From positions 1 through 33,493 of the forward strand of contig CAJUHM010000027.1 of NCBI GenBank assembly GCA_910586475.1: DNA of 33,493 nucleotides, given 5' to 3'. The translations under genes and the position numbers were made by a program. The stretch comes from an uncultured Muribaculaceae bacterium. Lineage in GTDB: Bacteria > Bacteroidota > Bacteroidia > Bacteroidales > Muribaculaceae. The notes under the pieces are model-generated. The model saw only the letters and a list, made by a program, of their open reading frames with translations. It searched no databases and was not told the DNA's origin. Position 1 is the stretch's first letter. Each line of letters begins with the position of its first letter. This document shows positions 16,805-25,669 of this stretch, in pieces.

Positions 16805-16910
16805 CAGCCGCTCTCTCATATCTGTAGCCGACAGACAGTCGGTCACCTCCGCGCCATACTCTTCGGAAAATAATGCGTTAGGGGGAGCGGGATTTGTCGG
16901 CGGAATTTTG

Positions 16911-16918
16911 TAAATTTG
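16911..16918 (+). promoter_or_regulatory. -7 element almost touching the GT2 start codon
   Basis: TAAATTTG followed by C is a perfect TAnnTTTG. It ends only 9 bp before the ATG at 16928, so the mRNA would begin about 5 nt before or at the start codon. No TTG lies at the usual spacing (the nearest, 16894-16896, is 14 bp away), which lowers confidence. Confidence 0.45.
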
Positions 16919-16927
16919 CCGCTGATT

Positions 16928-18118
16928 ATGATAGACGCCAAATTTTATTCTCTCGATTGTGACATTGTGGTCTGGCTCCTGCTGGGTACCATGGCCCTCT
17001 CTATGATTCTTATTGCGGTCATTGTCTGGCCGCGGCTCATCAGGGTGCGCCGTCAGGCGGCCGCCGATGACAGCGCCTCTCTGCCTGAAGAGGGCTATCC
17101 ATCTGTCTCGGTCATCGTCTATGCCCAGTCGGCGGGAAAGAACCTCCGCACTCTGCTCCCTCAGATTCTCCAGCAGGACTATCCCTCTCCGATGGAGGTG
17201 GTCGTGGTCAACGATGAGACCGACGACGACACCGAAAACATTGTCTCCGAACTCGAACTCTACTATCCCAATCTCTACATGACTTTCGCCCCCGAGCAGT
17301 CCCGTTCGCTCAGCCGGCGCAAACTCAGCATAACGCTTGGAATCAAGGCCGCGCGCTATCCCGTTGTCCTGCTGACCGACGGTAACTGCCGTGTCGCCTC
17401 TCCGCAATGGCTCCGCAGGATGACCCGTCATTTTGTCGCCGGAACCGACATCGTTCTCGGCTATTCGGAACTCCGTGAAGCCGACGACGCTCTTCCTCTT
17501 TCGCGCCGGTTCAGCTGGGACCGAACCTGGGAATCCGTCCGCTGGCTCTCATCGGCAATCTGCGGCCGGCCGCTGCGCGGAACAGCATGTAATCTTGCCT
17601 ACCGCCGATCTCTCTTCTTCGACCACAAGGGATTCTCTCGGACTCTCCATCTCCGTTTTGGCGACGACGACGTGTTCCTTCAGGAACTTGTTTCAGCTCC
17701 GGTTTCGACAGCCGTCGAGCTGAGTGAGGAATCGAGAGTGGTCATGATCGACCCCGATCCCGACGAAATGGCCGTCATCGAACGCCGCCGCCGCGAATTC
17801 ACAGCCGCGATGCTGCCGCGAAGGGCCTATTTCTCGATGGCCCTCTCTTCCTGGTTGTGGTGGATCTGGGCGGCATGCGCCATTGCCGCGTCAATCATCG
17901 GATGGCCGAGTCTCGTTCCGGCTGCTGTCGCGTTTGTTCTATCGGTGACTTTCTGCATCATAGCGATGGTTCAGTGGCGTCGCACTTCGGTCGCGCTCTC
18001 CGACAGGCCTCTCTTCTGGACCGTACCCTGGCTGGCATGGGCGCGTCCCGTCAGGACGCTGTTTGTCCGGATGAAAGCCCGGCGCTACCGTCGCGAAAAC
18101 CTGACCCACCTCATCTGA
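16928..18118 (+). CDS. Membrane-anchored GT2-family glycosyltransferase
   Basis: A 396-residue GT-A enzyme: one N-terminal transmembrane segment (about 10-32), a cytosolic catalytic domain, and two transmembrane segments near 300-350. The catalytic part starts YPSVSVIVYAQSAGKNL and contains VVVVNDETDDD, LLTDGNC (the acidic metal site, here with a single Asp), FGDDDVFLQEL for the catalytic base region, and ERRRREF in the position of the QxxRW-like element. The layout resembles polymer synthases and dolichol-phosphate-type transferases. I use the ATG at 16928; an upstream TTG at 16916 is inside the -7 promoter element and cannot be the start if that promoter is real. It is divergent from the polysaccharide operon. 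Confidence 0.88.
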   Translation: MIDAKFYSLDCDIVVWLLLGTMALSMILIAVIVWPRLIRVRRQAAADDSASLPEEGYPSVSVIVYAQSAGKNLRTLLPQILQQDYPSPMEVVVVNDETDDDTENIVSELELYYPNLYMTFAPEQSRSLSRRKLSITLGIKAARYPVVLLTDGNCRVASPQWLRRMTRHFVAGTDIVLGYSELREADDALPLSRRFSWDRTWESVRWLSSAICGRPLRGTACNLAYRRSLFFDHKGFSRTLHLRFGDDDVFLQELVSAPVSTAVELSEESRVVMIDPDPDEMAVIERRRREFTAAMLPRRAYFSMALSSWLWWIWAACAIAASIIGWPSLVPAAVAFVLSVTFCIIAMVQWRRTSVALSDRPLFWTVPWLAWARPVRTLFVRMKARRYRRENLTHLI

Positions 18119-18128
18119 TATCAGACAT

Positions 18129-18178
18129 AAAAAAAACATATCCCTGCTTCCGATAAGGTTGCAGGGATATGTTTTTTT
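18129..18178. terminator. Bidirectional terminator between GT2 and esterase genes
   Basis: A near-perfect inverted repeat of about 18 bp (18130-18147 with 18161-18178) with a 13-nt loop. It has an A-run on the left and a T-run of seven on the right, so it can end both the plus-strand GT2 transcript and the minus-strand esterase transcript. Confidence 0.88.
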
Positions 18179-18182
18179 ATCG

Positions 18183-18998
18183 TCATTTCGTCGGATAGAA
18201 CTTACTCTTGAAGAAGCGGAGCTGAGGCTGGATCGATTTGCGCCAGTAGGCAGGGGAGTGGTTGCCCGGCGACGAAAGAAATGTGTGGTTGATCCCGCGG
18301 CGTGTCATCGCGCGGTCCAGCGCGCAATTGACCTTATAGAAGAAATCCTCCGTCCCGCAGTCGAAGATAATGTTGCATTCTCCCGGCGTCACCTTATTTA
18401 TAAGCGTGGCGACCGTCGATTCGTCCCATCGTCTGGCGTTTGATGCCTTCGGGCCGAGCCACTGGGCGATTTTCCATCGTTTGGCAAAAGGGCGGATGTC
18501 GACGCCGCCAGATGTCGAACCGGCATTGGCGAAAAGTTCCGGATGGCGAAGACCGATCCACAGACCGCCGTGGCCACCCATGCTAAGCCCGGTGATCGCG
18601 CGGCCCTGAGGATTGGCGAGGGTGTTGTAGTGCGAGTCGACCCAGGCCACAAGCTCTTTTGTGATATAGCTCTCCATTTTCATCCGCGGGTCGGCCGGAG
18701 AGTCCCAGTACCATGAGTCCCGGCCGTCGGGACAGACAATGATCATGCGGTTGACAGTCGCCAGACTGTCAAGGTTGATAATGTCCGGCCACGACTTGTG
18801 GCTTCCTCCATAGCCGTTCAGAAGATAGACGACCGGATAATTCTCCGTCCTGTCTCCCGCATTATAGTCGGCCGGGAGCGCAACGGATACTTTAGCCGGC
18901 GAAGCAATGAATTTTGAGTCGATCTCATGTTCTGTGACCGCACTTGCCGTCAGAAAGAATAGCAGCAGCGGCAGAAGGAAAAAATATTTCTGTCTCAT
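18183..18998 (-). CDS. Secreted esterase, alpha/beta hydrolase (esterase D / feruloyl-esterase-like)
   Basis: A 271-residue exported hydrolase. Residues 1-20 are a signal peptide (hydrophobic LLPLLLFFLTASA) with no lipobox, so a periplasmic or secreted enzyme is expected. The catalytic triad is visible: S139 in GLSMGGHG, D218 in DCGTEDFF and H247 in PGNHSPAYW. The family (putative esterase, PF00756-like) includes feruloyl and acetyl xylan esterases, mycolyl transferases and S-formylglutathione hydrolases; the exported forms in Bacteroidota often act on plant or host glycans. It lies 69 bp downstream of sbcC with no clear promoter of its own, so it may be transcribed with sbcDC. Confidence 0.9.
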   Translation of the reverse strand: MRQKYFFLLPLLLFFLTASAVTEHEIDSKFIASPAKVSVALPADYNAGDRTENYPVVYLLNGYGGSHKSWPDIINLDSLATVNRMIIVCPDGRDSWYWDSPADPRMKMESYITKELVAWVDSHYNTLANPQGRAITGLSMGGHGGLWIGLRHPELFANAGSTSGGVDIRPFAKRWKIAQWLGPKASNARRWDESTVATLINKVTPGECNIIFDCGTEDFFYKVNCALDRAMTRRGINHTFLSSPGNHSPAYWRKSIQPQLRFFKSKFYPTK

Positions 18999-19067
18999 TT
19001 CTTAGTGTTTGATAGAGTTATAGTTTAATCGTTTCAGTATTGGACATTGAAGTAATCCATGTTTCTG

Positions 19068-22000
19068 CTATGTCTCCGGAACGATTGTTATGCGTCCTGA
19101 AGAAAAGTTGCCGTCGCGCTCGACCCTTATCTGCACAGGCAGACACTCGCGGAGTTCGCGGACATGGCTGATGATGCCGACCTGCCGCCCCGACGAACTG
19201 TGGAGCGAGCGAAGGGTCTCGATTGCGTTATGCAGCGGCTCGCCGCTCAGTGTGCCGAAGCCTTCGTCAATAAATAGGGTGTCGGCTGAGACGCGTGTGC
19301 CCATGTCGCTGAGTGCCAGTGCGAGTGCGAGAGAGACAAGAAAACTTTCTCCGCCCGAAATGGTTGCGGCCGACCGGCTCGTATAGCCCTGATAGGCGTC
19401 GACAAGCGAGATGACAAAGCTCCCGGCTGTGACGCTCAGCGTGTAGCGGTCGGAAAGCTGTGCCATATAGGTGTTGGCCTTTTCGATCAGTGAGGCGAGA
19501 ATATAGCTTTGGGCGATCTTGCGGAATTTCGCTCCGCTCCGTTCGCCGAAAAGTCGGTTGAGCCTCTCCCATTTCTCCCACTCTGCGCGGCAGTCGGCCG
19601 TTTTCTGCGTCAGATCCTTCAGATGTAGGCGTGACTTTGCATCGGCCTCGAGTTCTGCGCAAATACGTGCCTGACATTCAAGAAGGCCGCGCTGTTCGTT
19701 CCGGAGGGATTCCAGCTGAAGCGCGGCTTTTTCGGCAGTAGTCTCGTCGACTCCCCCCGGCCGGCTCTCGCAGTGGGCCGTCACATCCCCCTGAGCCTTC
19801 ACGACGAGAGCTTCGGCCGAAACGAGATCCTCCCTCAGCTGCCGGAGATGTTCGCTCAGATCCCTGATCCTTTCGGGTGAGATCCCGCAGAGAACCGAAA
19901 GGCGTTCGGCGGACAATTCTTCATGTTCACGCATGAACTGTTCTATTCCTTTGGTCGAAGCTGCTTCCTCTTCGCAAGAGACTTTGATCAGTGTGACCGT
20001 TTCATTGACGGCCAGACGAAGCTTTCGGGCCGCATCCGCAGCATCTGCCACATCCGTCGCTACCGGCTGCGGATCACTGTCGCTCCGCGCGTCGAAGCAG
20101 TCGATCCCCTCGAGCCCCTCCTCCAGCCTTGTGAGCCGTTCGGCGCAGACCGACTCCCGCTCTTTCAGCAATTCATGTCGGCTGAGCAGAGAGCGGTATT
20201 TCCGGGCAAGGTCAAGCAGCTCTTCCGCTGCGCCTGTCGGATCAGCTTCCTGATCTGCGATGAGGTTCACCTCGCCCGACAGAATCTTGGCTCTTCTGCC
20301 GCATTCCCGTGTCTCAGCCTCTTTTTCCTCGATGATATTATGTTCGAATTCGATTCTTCGGTGGCAGTCATCGATCTCCTTGGCCGCTGCTGTTGCGGCG
20401 GTCTCGGCCTGATGGGCGCGGCCGCGCAGCTTTTCTGTCACAGCCGTTTGTTCTGCAACACTCTTTTCAATCTTTTCCCCCTCGGCGATTGCCTCTGTCA
20501 GACGCGCTGAGCTATCTTTAAGCTCGCGTATCAGACCTTCAAGAGCCTCCGCATCGTTGGATAATATGTCGGTCTCACGTCCGAAGCATTTGTCCAGTGC
20601 CGACTTGACCCGCTGGCGCATTCTGTCACCTTGCTCATCCTTAGCCAGACGACCCCGGGCCTCGGTGATCGACCTGGAAAGAGCCGAAGCCTCCGCTTCG
20701 AGCTGAAGTCGCTGTCGAGTAAGCTGTTCGAAAGCCTCCCGCGCTTTATCGGCTGCATCCGCCACGATTTTGCATAGCGCGCTCAGTTCGTTGTCGTCAG
20801 GCAGCGCACTCTCGATTCTCTGACCGCAGACCGGGCAGTGGTCGCCGGGACGCAGACGCCGACGCATCTCGGTCGCGAATTTGTCGACCGTGTCTCGCTG
20901 ACGTTCCAGATCACGCTCTTTCTCCTCCTTTATACGGGCCGATTCGTCGCAGGCTCCGGCCACCCCCTCGATCTTCATTCTCAGCTCTTCCAGCGACTCG
21001 GCATCGCGGTCGATCCGGCGCGATTCCTCCATCCGTCCCTCTTCATGGGCGTGCAGAGCCCCCAGCAGTTCGGCGGCGAGCCGCGCCTCTGCAAGCCGCT
21101 GTTCGTTGGCCTCCTTTTCTTCGCGTCTGCTTTTCAGACCGCTCTTTTCCAGGGCCTCCCTGAGAGCTTCAAGATTGGCAGCGGCTGTTTCGGCCGATGA
21201 TCCGATGGATTCTTTCTCTTCCTTGAGGGCAGTAGTCTTCGGGATAAGTTCCGATTCGAGAAGCTCTCTGGTCTTTCGGATATTTTCGCGGGCCACGGCA
21301 ACACGACGTCGCCCACTGTCGACATTTCTTAGCAGAGTTGCCGTCAGTTCAGCGTTTTCATATGCTTTTTCCAGTTTCGCCTGACAGCTTTTCTCTGGCT
21401 CGATCCTTTGGAGTTCCTCTCTGATTTCGAGCAGTTCGCCGATCAGTTTCTCGCGGCATAAATTGAGACTGAGCCATTCCCCTTTCAGAATCGTGAGTCG
21501 TTGTTCCTGTCGGAGGCGGCTCTCCGAAACACTCTTGAGATTGGCCATAAGCGATCTCGCTTCTGCCGATTCGTTCCACTGACTGACGGTTTCGGCCATA
21601 GCGGCCGCTTCCGTCGTCTCGGCCCGTCTTCTGGCGTTAGCCACACCTTCGCGCGCCTCCGCCAGAGAAGCCAGCAGTGCGTCGAACCTGCGCCGCCAGT
21701 TCATGGCTTCTTCCGTTTCGGCCTGTCTTTTTTCAAGATCGGTCAGAGCCCGGCTGATCTCTTCGAGCCTTGAGTTTCTATCCGAAAGCTCCTCTTCGCT
21801 CAGTATTTTCGCCTCCTCTCTCCTGCGGACCATCTCGTCAAGAGCGCATCTCTTCTCCGACGCCGTCTGGAAAATCCGGGCGGAAATAAGGCTATAGATC
21901 TCGGCGCCGGTAATCTTTTCGAGAATTTCGGCTTTCTCATTGTCCGGACTGTTGAGGAAACGGGTGAAATCGCCCTGTGCGAGCATGACGGTGCGGCAGA

Positions 22001-22478
22001 ACTGCTTGAAGTCAAGCCCTGTCGCCCTTATTATTTCAGCCTCGATCTCGCGGTCCTTTGTCAGGGTAGTGCCGGTCCCGATATTTTTAAGAGTCCAGCT
22101 CTTCGGTTGCAGGCGGCGACCCGGTTTGCGGTGGGCGCGGGCAGCGGCCCATGTAGCCTCATATTCCGCTTCATTCGTGCCCCGGAAACGCAGGCTCGCG
22201 AAACACTCCCCGCAGTTGCGCCGCATCAGCTGACGCGGATCTTTAAGCGTCACACTTCCATCCGACTCCACCGCCTCGCCCTGCATGCGGGTGTTGGCCA
22301 GACGCGGTGTCGTGGCGTAGAGAGCGAGGCAGATCGAATCGAGGATAGTCGACTTGCCTGCACCGGTCTTGCCGGTTATCAGAAAAACCCCGCATCCCTC
22401 GAGCGGAGCACTGTCGAAATCGATTGTCGCATCCTCGATCGAGGCTATGTTATGGATTCTAAGTCGGCGAAGTTTCAT
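19068..22478 (-). CDS. sbcC: SbcC, ATPase subunit of the SbcCD nuclease
   Basis: A 1136-residue SMC/Rad50-like protein. The N-terminal half has Walker A GKTGAGKST (residues 36-44) and Q-loop MLAQGDFTRFL (Q168). Two long coiled coils flank a zinc-hook CPVC at 548-551. The C-terminal half has the ABC signature SGGES near 1041 and Walker B LFIDEGFGTL at 1068-1077. With SbcD it forms the Mre11-Rad50-like complex that opens hairpins and processes double-strand ends. Length is as expected. It ends in TAG. It follows sbcD after 29 bp, the usual sbcD-sbcC order. Confidence 0.97.
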   Translation of the reverse strand: MKLRRLRIHNIASIEDATIDFDSAPLEGCGVFLITGKTGAGKSTILDSICLALYATTPRLANTRMQGEAVESDGSVTLKDPRQLMRRNCGECFASLRFRGTNEAEYEATWAAARAHRKPGRRLQPKSWTLKNIGTGTTLTKDREIEAEIIRATGLDFKQFCRTVMLAQGDFTRFLNSPDNEKAEILEKITGAEIYSLISARIFQTASEKRCALDEMVRRREEAKILSEEELSDRNSRLEEISRALTDLEKRQAETEEAMNWRRRFDALLASLAEAREGVANARRRAETTEAAAMAETVSQWNESAEARSLMANLKSVSESRLRQEQRLTILKGEWLSLNLCREKLIGELLEIREELQRIEPEKSCQAKLEKAYENAELTATLLRNVDSGRRRVAVARENIRKTRELLESELIPKTTALKEEKESIGSSAETAAANLEALREALEKSGLKSRREEKEANEQRLAEARLAAELLGALHAHEEGRMEESRRIDRDAESLEELRMKIEGVAGACDESARIKEEKERDLERQRDTVDKFATEMRRRLRPGDHCPVCGQRIESALPDDNELSALCKIVADAADKAREAFEQLTRQRLQLEAEASALSRSITEARGRLAKDEQGDRMRQRVKSALDKCFGRETDILSNDAEALEGLIRELKDSSARLTEAIAEGEKIEKSVAEQTAVTEKLRGRAHQAETAATAAAKEIDDCHRRIEFEHNIIEEKEAETRECGRRAKILSGEVNLIADQEADPTGAAEELLDLARKYRSLLSRHELLKERESVCAERLTRLEEGLEGIDCFDARSDSDPQPVATDVADAADAARKLRLAVNETVTLIKVSCEEEAASTKGIEQFMREHEELSAERLSVLCGISPERIRDLSEHLRQLREDLVSAEALVVKAQGDVTAHCESRPGGVDETTAEKAALQLESLRNEQRGLLECQARICAELEADAKSRLHLKDLTQKTADCRAEWEKWERLNRLFGERSGAKFRKIAQSYILASLIEKANTYMAQLSDRYTLSVTAGSFVISLVDAYQGYTSRSAATISGGESFLVSLALALALSDMGTRVSADTLFIDEGFGTLSGEPLHNAIETLRSLHSSSGRQVGIISHVRELRECLPVQIRVERDGNFSSGRITIVPET

Positions 22479-22507
22479 CCTTTATCGTTCTATTTCTGAT
22501 TTCTTGG

Positions 22508-23671
22508 TCAGTTGCGTAATTCCTCTTTGACAATAGCGATCGTCTCTCGAAGCAGGCCGATCGCCTCGTCGCTCAGTTCCTCGCCGATATCATCGGCGAA
22601 TCTCATCGCGATTTCGACCGGATCACTTTCTTTAAGCTCCTCGACCGACATGATCTGCCGCGTTTCAGCCGCTGCTTCGGGCCTTCTCATGTTCAGCCGG
22701 CAGAACCTTGCCAGTTTGCCCGCGCAGGCCTGTTCGGCAATAGCTGCCGCATCGGTCGGCACCGTACCGTCAGCCACAACATTGAGCCTCAGATAAGCCG
22801 GCGCGTCGTCCGGAAATTCCCTCAGAAGCTCCATGGTTCTCTCCCAGCTCGCAAAATCTCGGCTCGGAAGAGTGACAAGCGGACGGATGCTGACAATCTC
22901 TTCCGTTCTGACCTTCGGCTCGTCGCCGTGACTGTCGATCTCGATAATCGAGACCGAATGAGGGTAGCTCTCCGAAAAGTCCACCGCCGTCAGGCTCCCG
23001 CTGTAGCGCACCCGGCGTCCCGTGCCGCCCATCGTCTGCGGGTGATGGATATGGCCAAGGGCTATATAATCATATCCGCTGCCGAGATCCTCCGCTCTGA
23101 CAGCGTCGACGCCTCCGGCAGTCAGCTCCGTAGCCGAATCGTGGCCCGAGTAGTCACACCCCGCTATGGTCGTGTGAGCCGCCAGAACGACCGGCGCCAC
23201 TCCGTCCGACGCCTCCGCTGCCGCGCTCGCAAGTCGGTCTGTGAATCCCTCCGGCAGATTCCGCGGGTGCGTGTAGGGGAGGGCTGCGACAATCCCGCCG
23301 TTGCCGGCGCGGACAATATGCGATCCGACATCATTGCGGTCGATCGTCCCGAAAGCATGGATGCCAAGACGCTCCCACGGACGACGGAAAACCTCGTGAC
23401 CGCTGCCGCTGTCGTGGTTCCCCGCAATCGTGATGACAGTCATTGCCGGTGCCGCGTCGCGCAGCCCGACGAGCGTCTCCGAAAAAAGCCTTCTGACAGC
23501 CGACGACGGTTGCGCCGTGTCGAAAATATCCCCCGATAGAATGAACACATCCGGTTGCTCGCGCTTAGCCGTCTCGACAACCTGACGCAGCGCGTCAGCC
23601 TGTTCCTCATAGCGGTCAAAGCCGTTGAGCGAATGTCCCAGATGCCAGTCTGCTGTATGGAGAATCTTCAT
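22508..23671 (-). CDS. sbcD: SbcD, nuclease subunit of the SbcCD complex
   Basis: A 387-residue Mre11-like metallophosphoesterase. Conserved motifs are MKILHTADWHLGH (D8 and H10), SGDIFD, GNHDSGSG and GHIHHPQ, all metal-binding. An in-frame extension to 23977 exists upstream, but it adds 102 low-complexity residues that overlap the divergent lipoprotein gene and both promoters. The ATG at 23671 begins exactly at the family's conserved N-terminus and is the start I choose. It makes the double-strand exonuclease/endonuclease with SbcC. Confidence 0.96.
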   Translation of the reverse strand: MKILHTADWHLGHSLNGFDRYEEQADALRQVVETAKREQPDVFILSGDIFDTAQPSSAVRRLFSETLVGLRDAAPAMTVITIAGNHDSGSGHEVFRRPWERLGIHAFGTIDRNDVGSHIVRAGNGGIVAALPYTHPRNLPEGFTDRLASAAAEASDGVAPVVLAAHTTIAGCDYSGHDSATELTAGGVDAVRAEDLGSGYDYIALGHIHHPQTMGGTGRRVRYSGSLTAVDFSESYPHSVSIIEIDSHGDEPKVRTEEIVSIRPLVTLPSRDFASWERTMELLREFPDDAPAYLRLNVVADGTVPTDAAAIAEQACAGKLARFCRLNMRRPEAAAETRQIMSVEELKESDPVEIAMRFADDIGEELSDEAIGLLRETIAIVKEELRN

Positions 23672-23727
23672 ATATTTGTTGTTGGACGTGCGAAACCTGT
23701 TTATCTCAGTATTTAGTGACTTATCTG

Positions 23728-23758
23728 CAAAATAAGCCAATAAATCCCAATTGGCCAA
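23728..23758 (-). promoter_or_regulatory. Promoter of sbcDC
   Basis: On the minus strand TTG (complement of 23756-23758) is followed after 20 nt by TTATTTTG (complement of 23728-23735), one mismatch from TAnnTTTG and followed by C. The predicted leader is about 50 nt. Confidence 0.5.
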
Positions 23759-23779
23759 ACCCGAAGCTGCGGATTTCGG

Positions 23780-23810
23780 TTGCGGGAATGATAAAAAATG
23801 TCTAAATTTG
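23780..23810 (+). promoter_or_regulatory. Promoter of the lipoprotein/DUF5723 operon
   Basis: TTG (23780-23782), 20 nt, then TAAATTTG (23803-23810) followed by C: a perfect Bacteroidota promoter. The expected leader is about 65 nt. It is back-to-back with the sbcDC promoter. Confidence 0.75.
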
Positions 23811-23880
23811 CACCCGAGGAATTTTCGTTTAGATTTAACGCACTGACCAATCATTAAATTATTCATAACACACCTTTTCA

Positions 23881-25647
23881 ATGAAACATTTCTTACGTGA
23901 ATGGTGTCTGGCTGGACTGTCCGGCTTGATGGCTGTCGCAGCGACATCCTGCGTCGATAATGACTACGACCTGTCAAAGGACATCGACCTGACGATCAAC
24001 GTCGGAGGAGACCTGACTGTCCCGTCGAGCAGTACAGACAGATACTCTATGGCCCAGATCCTTGATCTCGATCAGAACAGCTCGATCAAACCCGACGGAC
24101 AGCTCTACGGCTATTCTCAGGGCGACTATGTTCTCGTCCAGTCTGGCAACTCGACAAACTCAAGCGTGACCATTCCGCAACAGCAGTTCTCCGACGTCGA
24201 ATGCAAATCCGGAATGGCGTCTGTCTCATTCGTCGGAGTTGGCTCTGCCGAAACCATTGACATAAACGTCGATGAAATCGTCAATTCAATTTCCGTCGAG
24301 GAAGACAACATCGACCTAAGCATCGTTTCAATCTCGAAAGCCGTTACGGACTTCAAAGTCAACTTCGACATCACACCCTCGAAAATCGGTAACCTTTCCG
24401 GAACAGCTTTCTTCAAACCCGGATTCTCCGTGGCCTTCCCCAAAGGATGGAGCATTGCGATCAGTGATCCTGCGGTAGCGTCTTATTTCCGGATCGACGG
24501 CAACGTCGTGAGCTTCATCCGCGAAGTCTCCGTCAGCCTCGGCTCAAGCTTCCGTCTTCCGATCGCCATCACAGCAATTGATCTGACGGAAGTGCCCGCC
24601 GGACAAGGCCTTTACGAACCTGGCAAATTCCGCCTCAACGACAGGATCGTCAGCCGCGGTCCGATCGGTATGATCGTCTCTGCACTGCCCCTCGGCCAGC
24701 CGGCTACTGTCAGTTTCGACATCTTGCCGTCTGTCCCCGTAGCCGAGATCCTCGAGGTCACCGGTTCGTTAAACCCGAAAATCGACATCGCCCAATCTTC
24801 ATTCCAGATAACAGACGTTCCCGACTTCCTCCGCGAACCCGGCAACAACCTCGACATCACAAATCCACAGGTGCGCCTGACCGTATCCAACCAGTCGCCC
24901 GTCGAGATAAACCTCAACGGACGCATCATCGCAACCGATGAAAACGGCGGTCAGAAATCCGTCTGGATCGGATCCGACCACGGAACCGCACCGATTCTCA
25001 TCGCCGGCAACGCCACTACCGAAATCTGCATCTCGCGCACCGGCGACAACACTCCCTCCGGTGCCGTCAGCGTTGTCGTCCCGACACTCGGCGACCTCAT
25101 CTCGACTATCCCCGACCGAATCGCAATCGACGATGTCGATGCAAAAGTCCTTGCCGGAAAGGAATATACATTCGTCCTCGGATCGACCTACAACGTCGGC
25201 GTTGACTATCAGGCTATCGTCCCACTCGCATTCGGATCTGACCTCGAGTTCACCTACTCGACCGACGAAACCGACTGGAACGAAGACCTCGACAAATACT
25301 CTTTCCATGAAGCCGTCGTGACTTTCTCGGTTGAAAACACAGTTCCCCTCGACATGGTTCCCCACGTGATCGCGCTTGATCGCAACGGACGGGAAATGAC
25401 CGACATCGTAGCGACTGTCGAAGGCACCGTTAATGCCGGAACTATCCAGTCGCCCGTCTCGACCGACATGAAAGTGCGACTGTCATCGACTGCTCTCAAC
25501 CTCGGCCAACTCGACGGCGTCCGACTGACATTCAAGGCGACATGTCCCGAGTCCATGAGCGGAATTCCACTCAATGAAGAACAGGCACTGCGCTTCACAG
25601 GCATAAAGATCAAAATCCTCGGCGGTGTGAACGTCGATCTTAACTAA
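23881..25647 (+). CDS. Lipoprotein of unknown function, beta-rich
   Basis: A 588-residue exported protein with a lipobox: signal MKHFLREWCLAGLSGLMAVAATSC with C24 as the predicted lipidation site, followed by VDNDYDLSKDID. The remainder is acidic, beta-strand rich and low in cysteine, with several similar segments (for example VTFSVENTVPLDM, VEGTVNAGTI and VRLSSTALNLG) reminiscent of repeated immunoglobulin-like or beta-sandwich domains. I do not recognise a characterised family. It is followed after 22 bp by a DUF5723-like protein, and the two probably act together at the outer membrane; nothing in the sequence tells the substrate. Confidence 0.85.
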   Translation: MKHFLREWCLAGLSGLMAVAATSCVDNDYDLSKDIDLTINVGGDLTVPSSSTDRYSMAQILDLDQNSSIKPDGQLYGYSQGDYVLVQSGNSTNSSVTIPQQQFSDVECKSGMASVSFVGVGSAETIDINVDEIVNSISVEEDNIDLSIVSISKAVTDFKVNFDITPSKIGNLSGTAFFKPGFSVAFPKGWSIAISDPAVASYFRIDGNVVSFIREVSVSLGSSFRLPIAITAIDLTEVPAGQGLYEPGKFRLNDRIVSRGPIGMIVSALPLGQPATVSFDILPSVPVAEILEVTGSLNPKIDIAQSSFQITDVPDFLREPGNNLDITNPQVRLTVSNQSPVEINLNGRIIATDENGGQKSVWIGSDHGTAPILIAGNATTEICISRTGDNTPSGAVSVVVPTLGDLISTIPDRIAIDDVDAKVLAGKEYTFVLGSTYNVGVDYQAIVPLAFGSDLEFTYSTDETDWNEDLDKYSFHEAVVTFSVENTVPLDMVPHVIALDRNGREMTDIVATVEGTVNAGTIQSPVSTDMKVRLSSTALNLGQLDGVRLTFKATCPESMSGIPLNEEQALRFTGIKIKILGGVNVDLN

Positions 25648-25669
25648 CCTTCAGCATCCTCTATAGAAA

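Larger units (their letters stand above)
16446..16927. other. Divergent control region between the polysaccharide operon and the GT2 gene
   Basis: A 482-bp region with no convincing gene. It holds the minus-strand promoter (16773-16804), the long minus-strand leader, an 8-bp palindrome CCGATCGG (16546-16553) and the plus-strand -7 element next to the GT2 start. A 68-codon plus frame (16496-16702) and a 43-codon arginine/serine-rich minus frame beginning at 16709 are present but look non-coding. Confidence 0.7.

Noticed and set aside
23672..23977. N-terminal extension of SbcD by 102 residues
   Set aside because: It overlaps the divergent lipoprotein gene and both promoters, and the family begins at MKILHTADWH.
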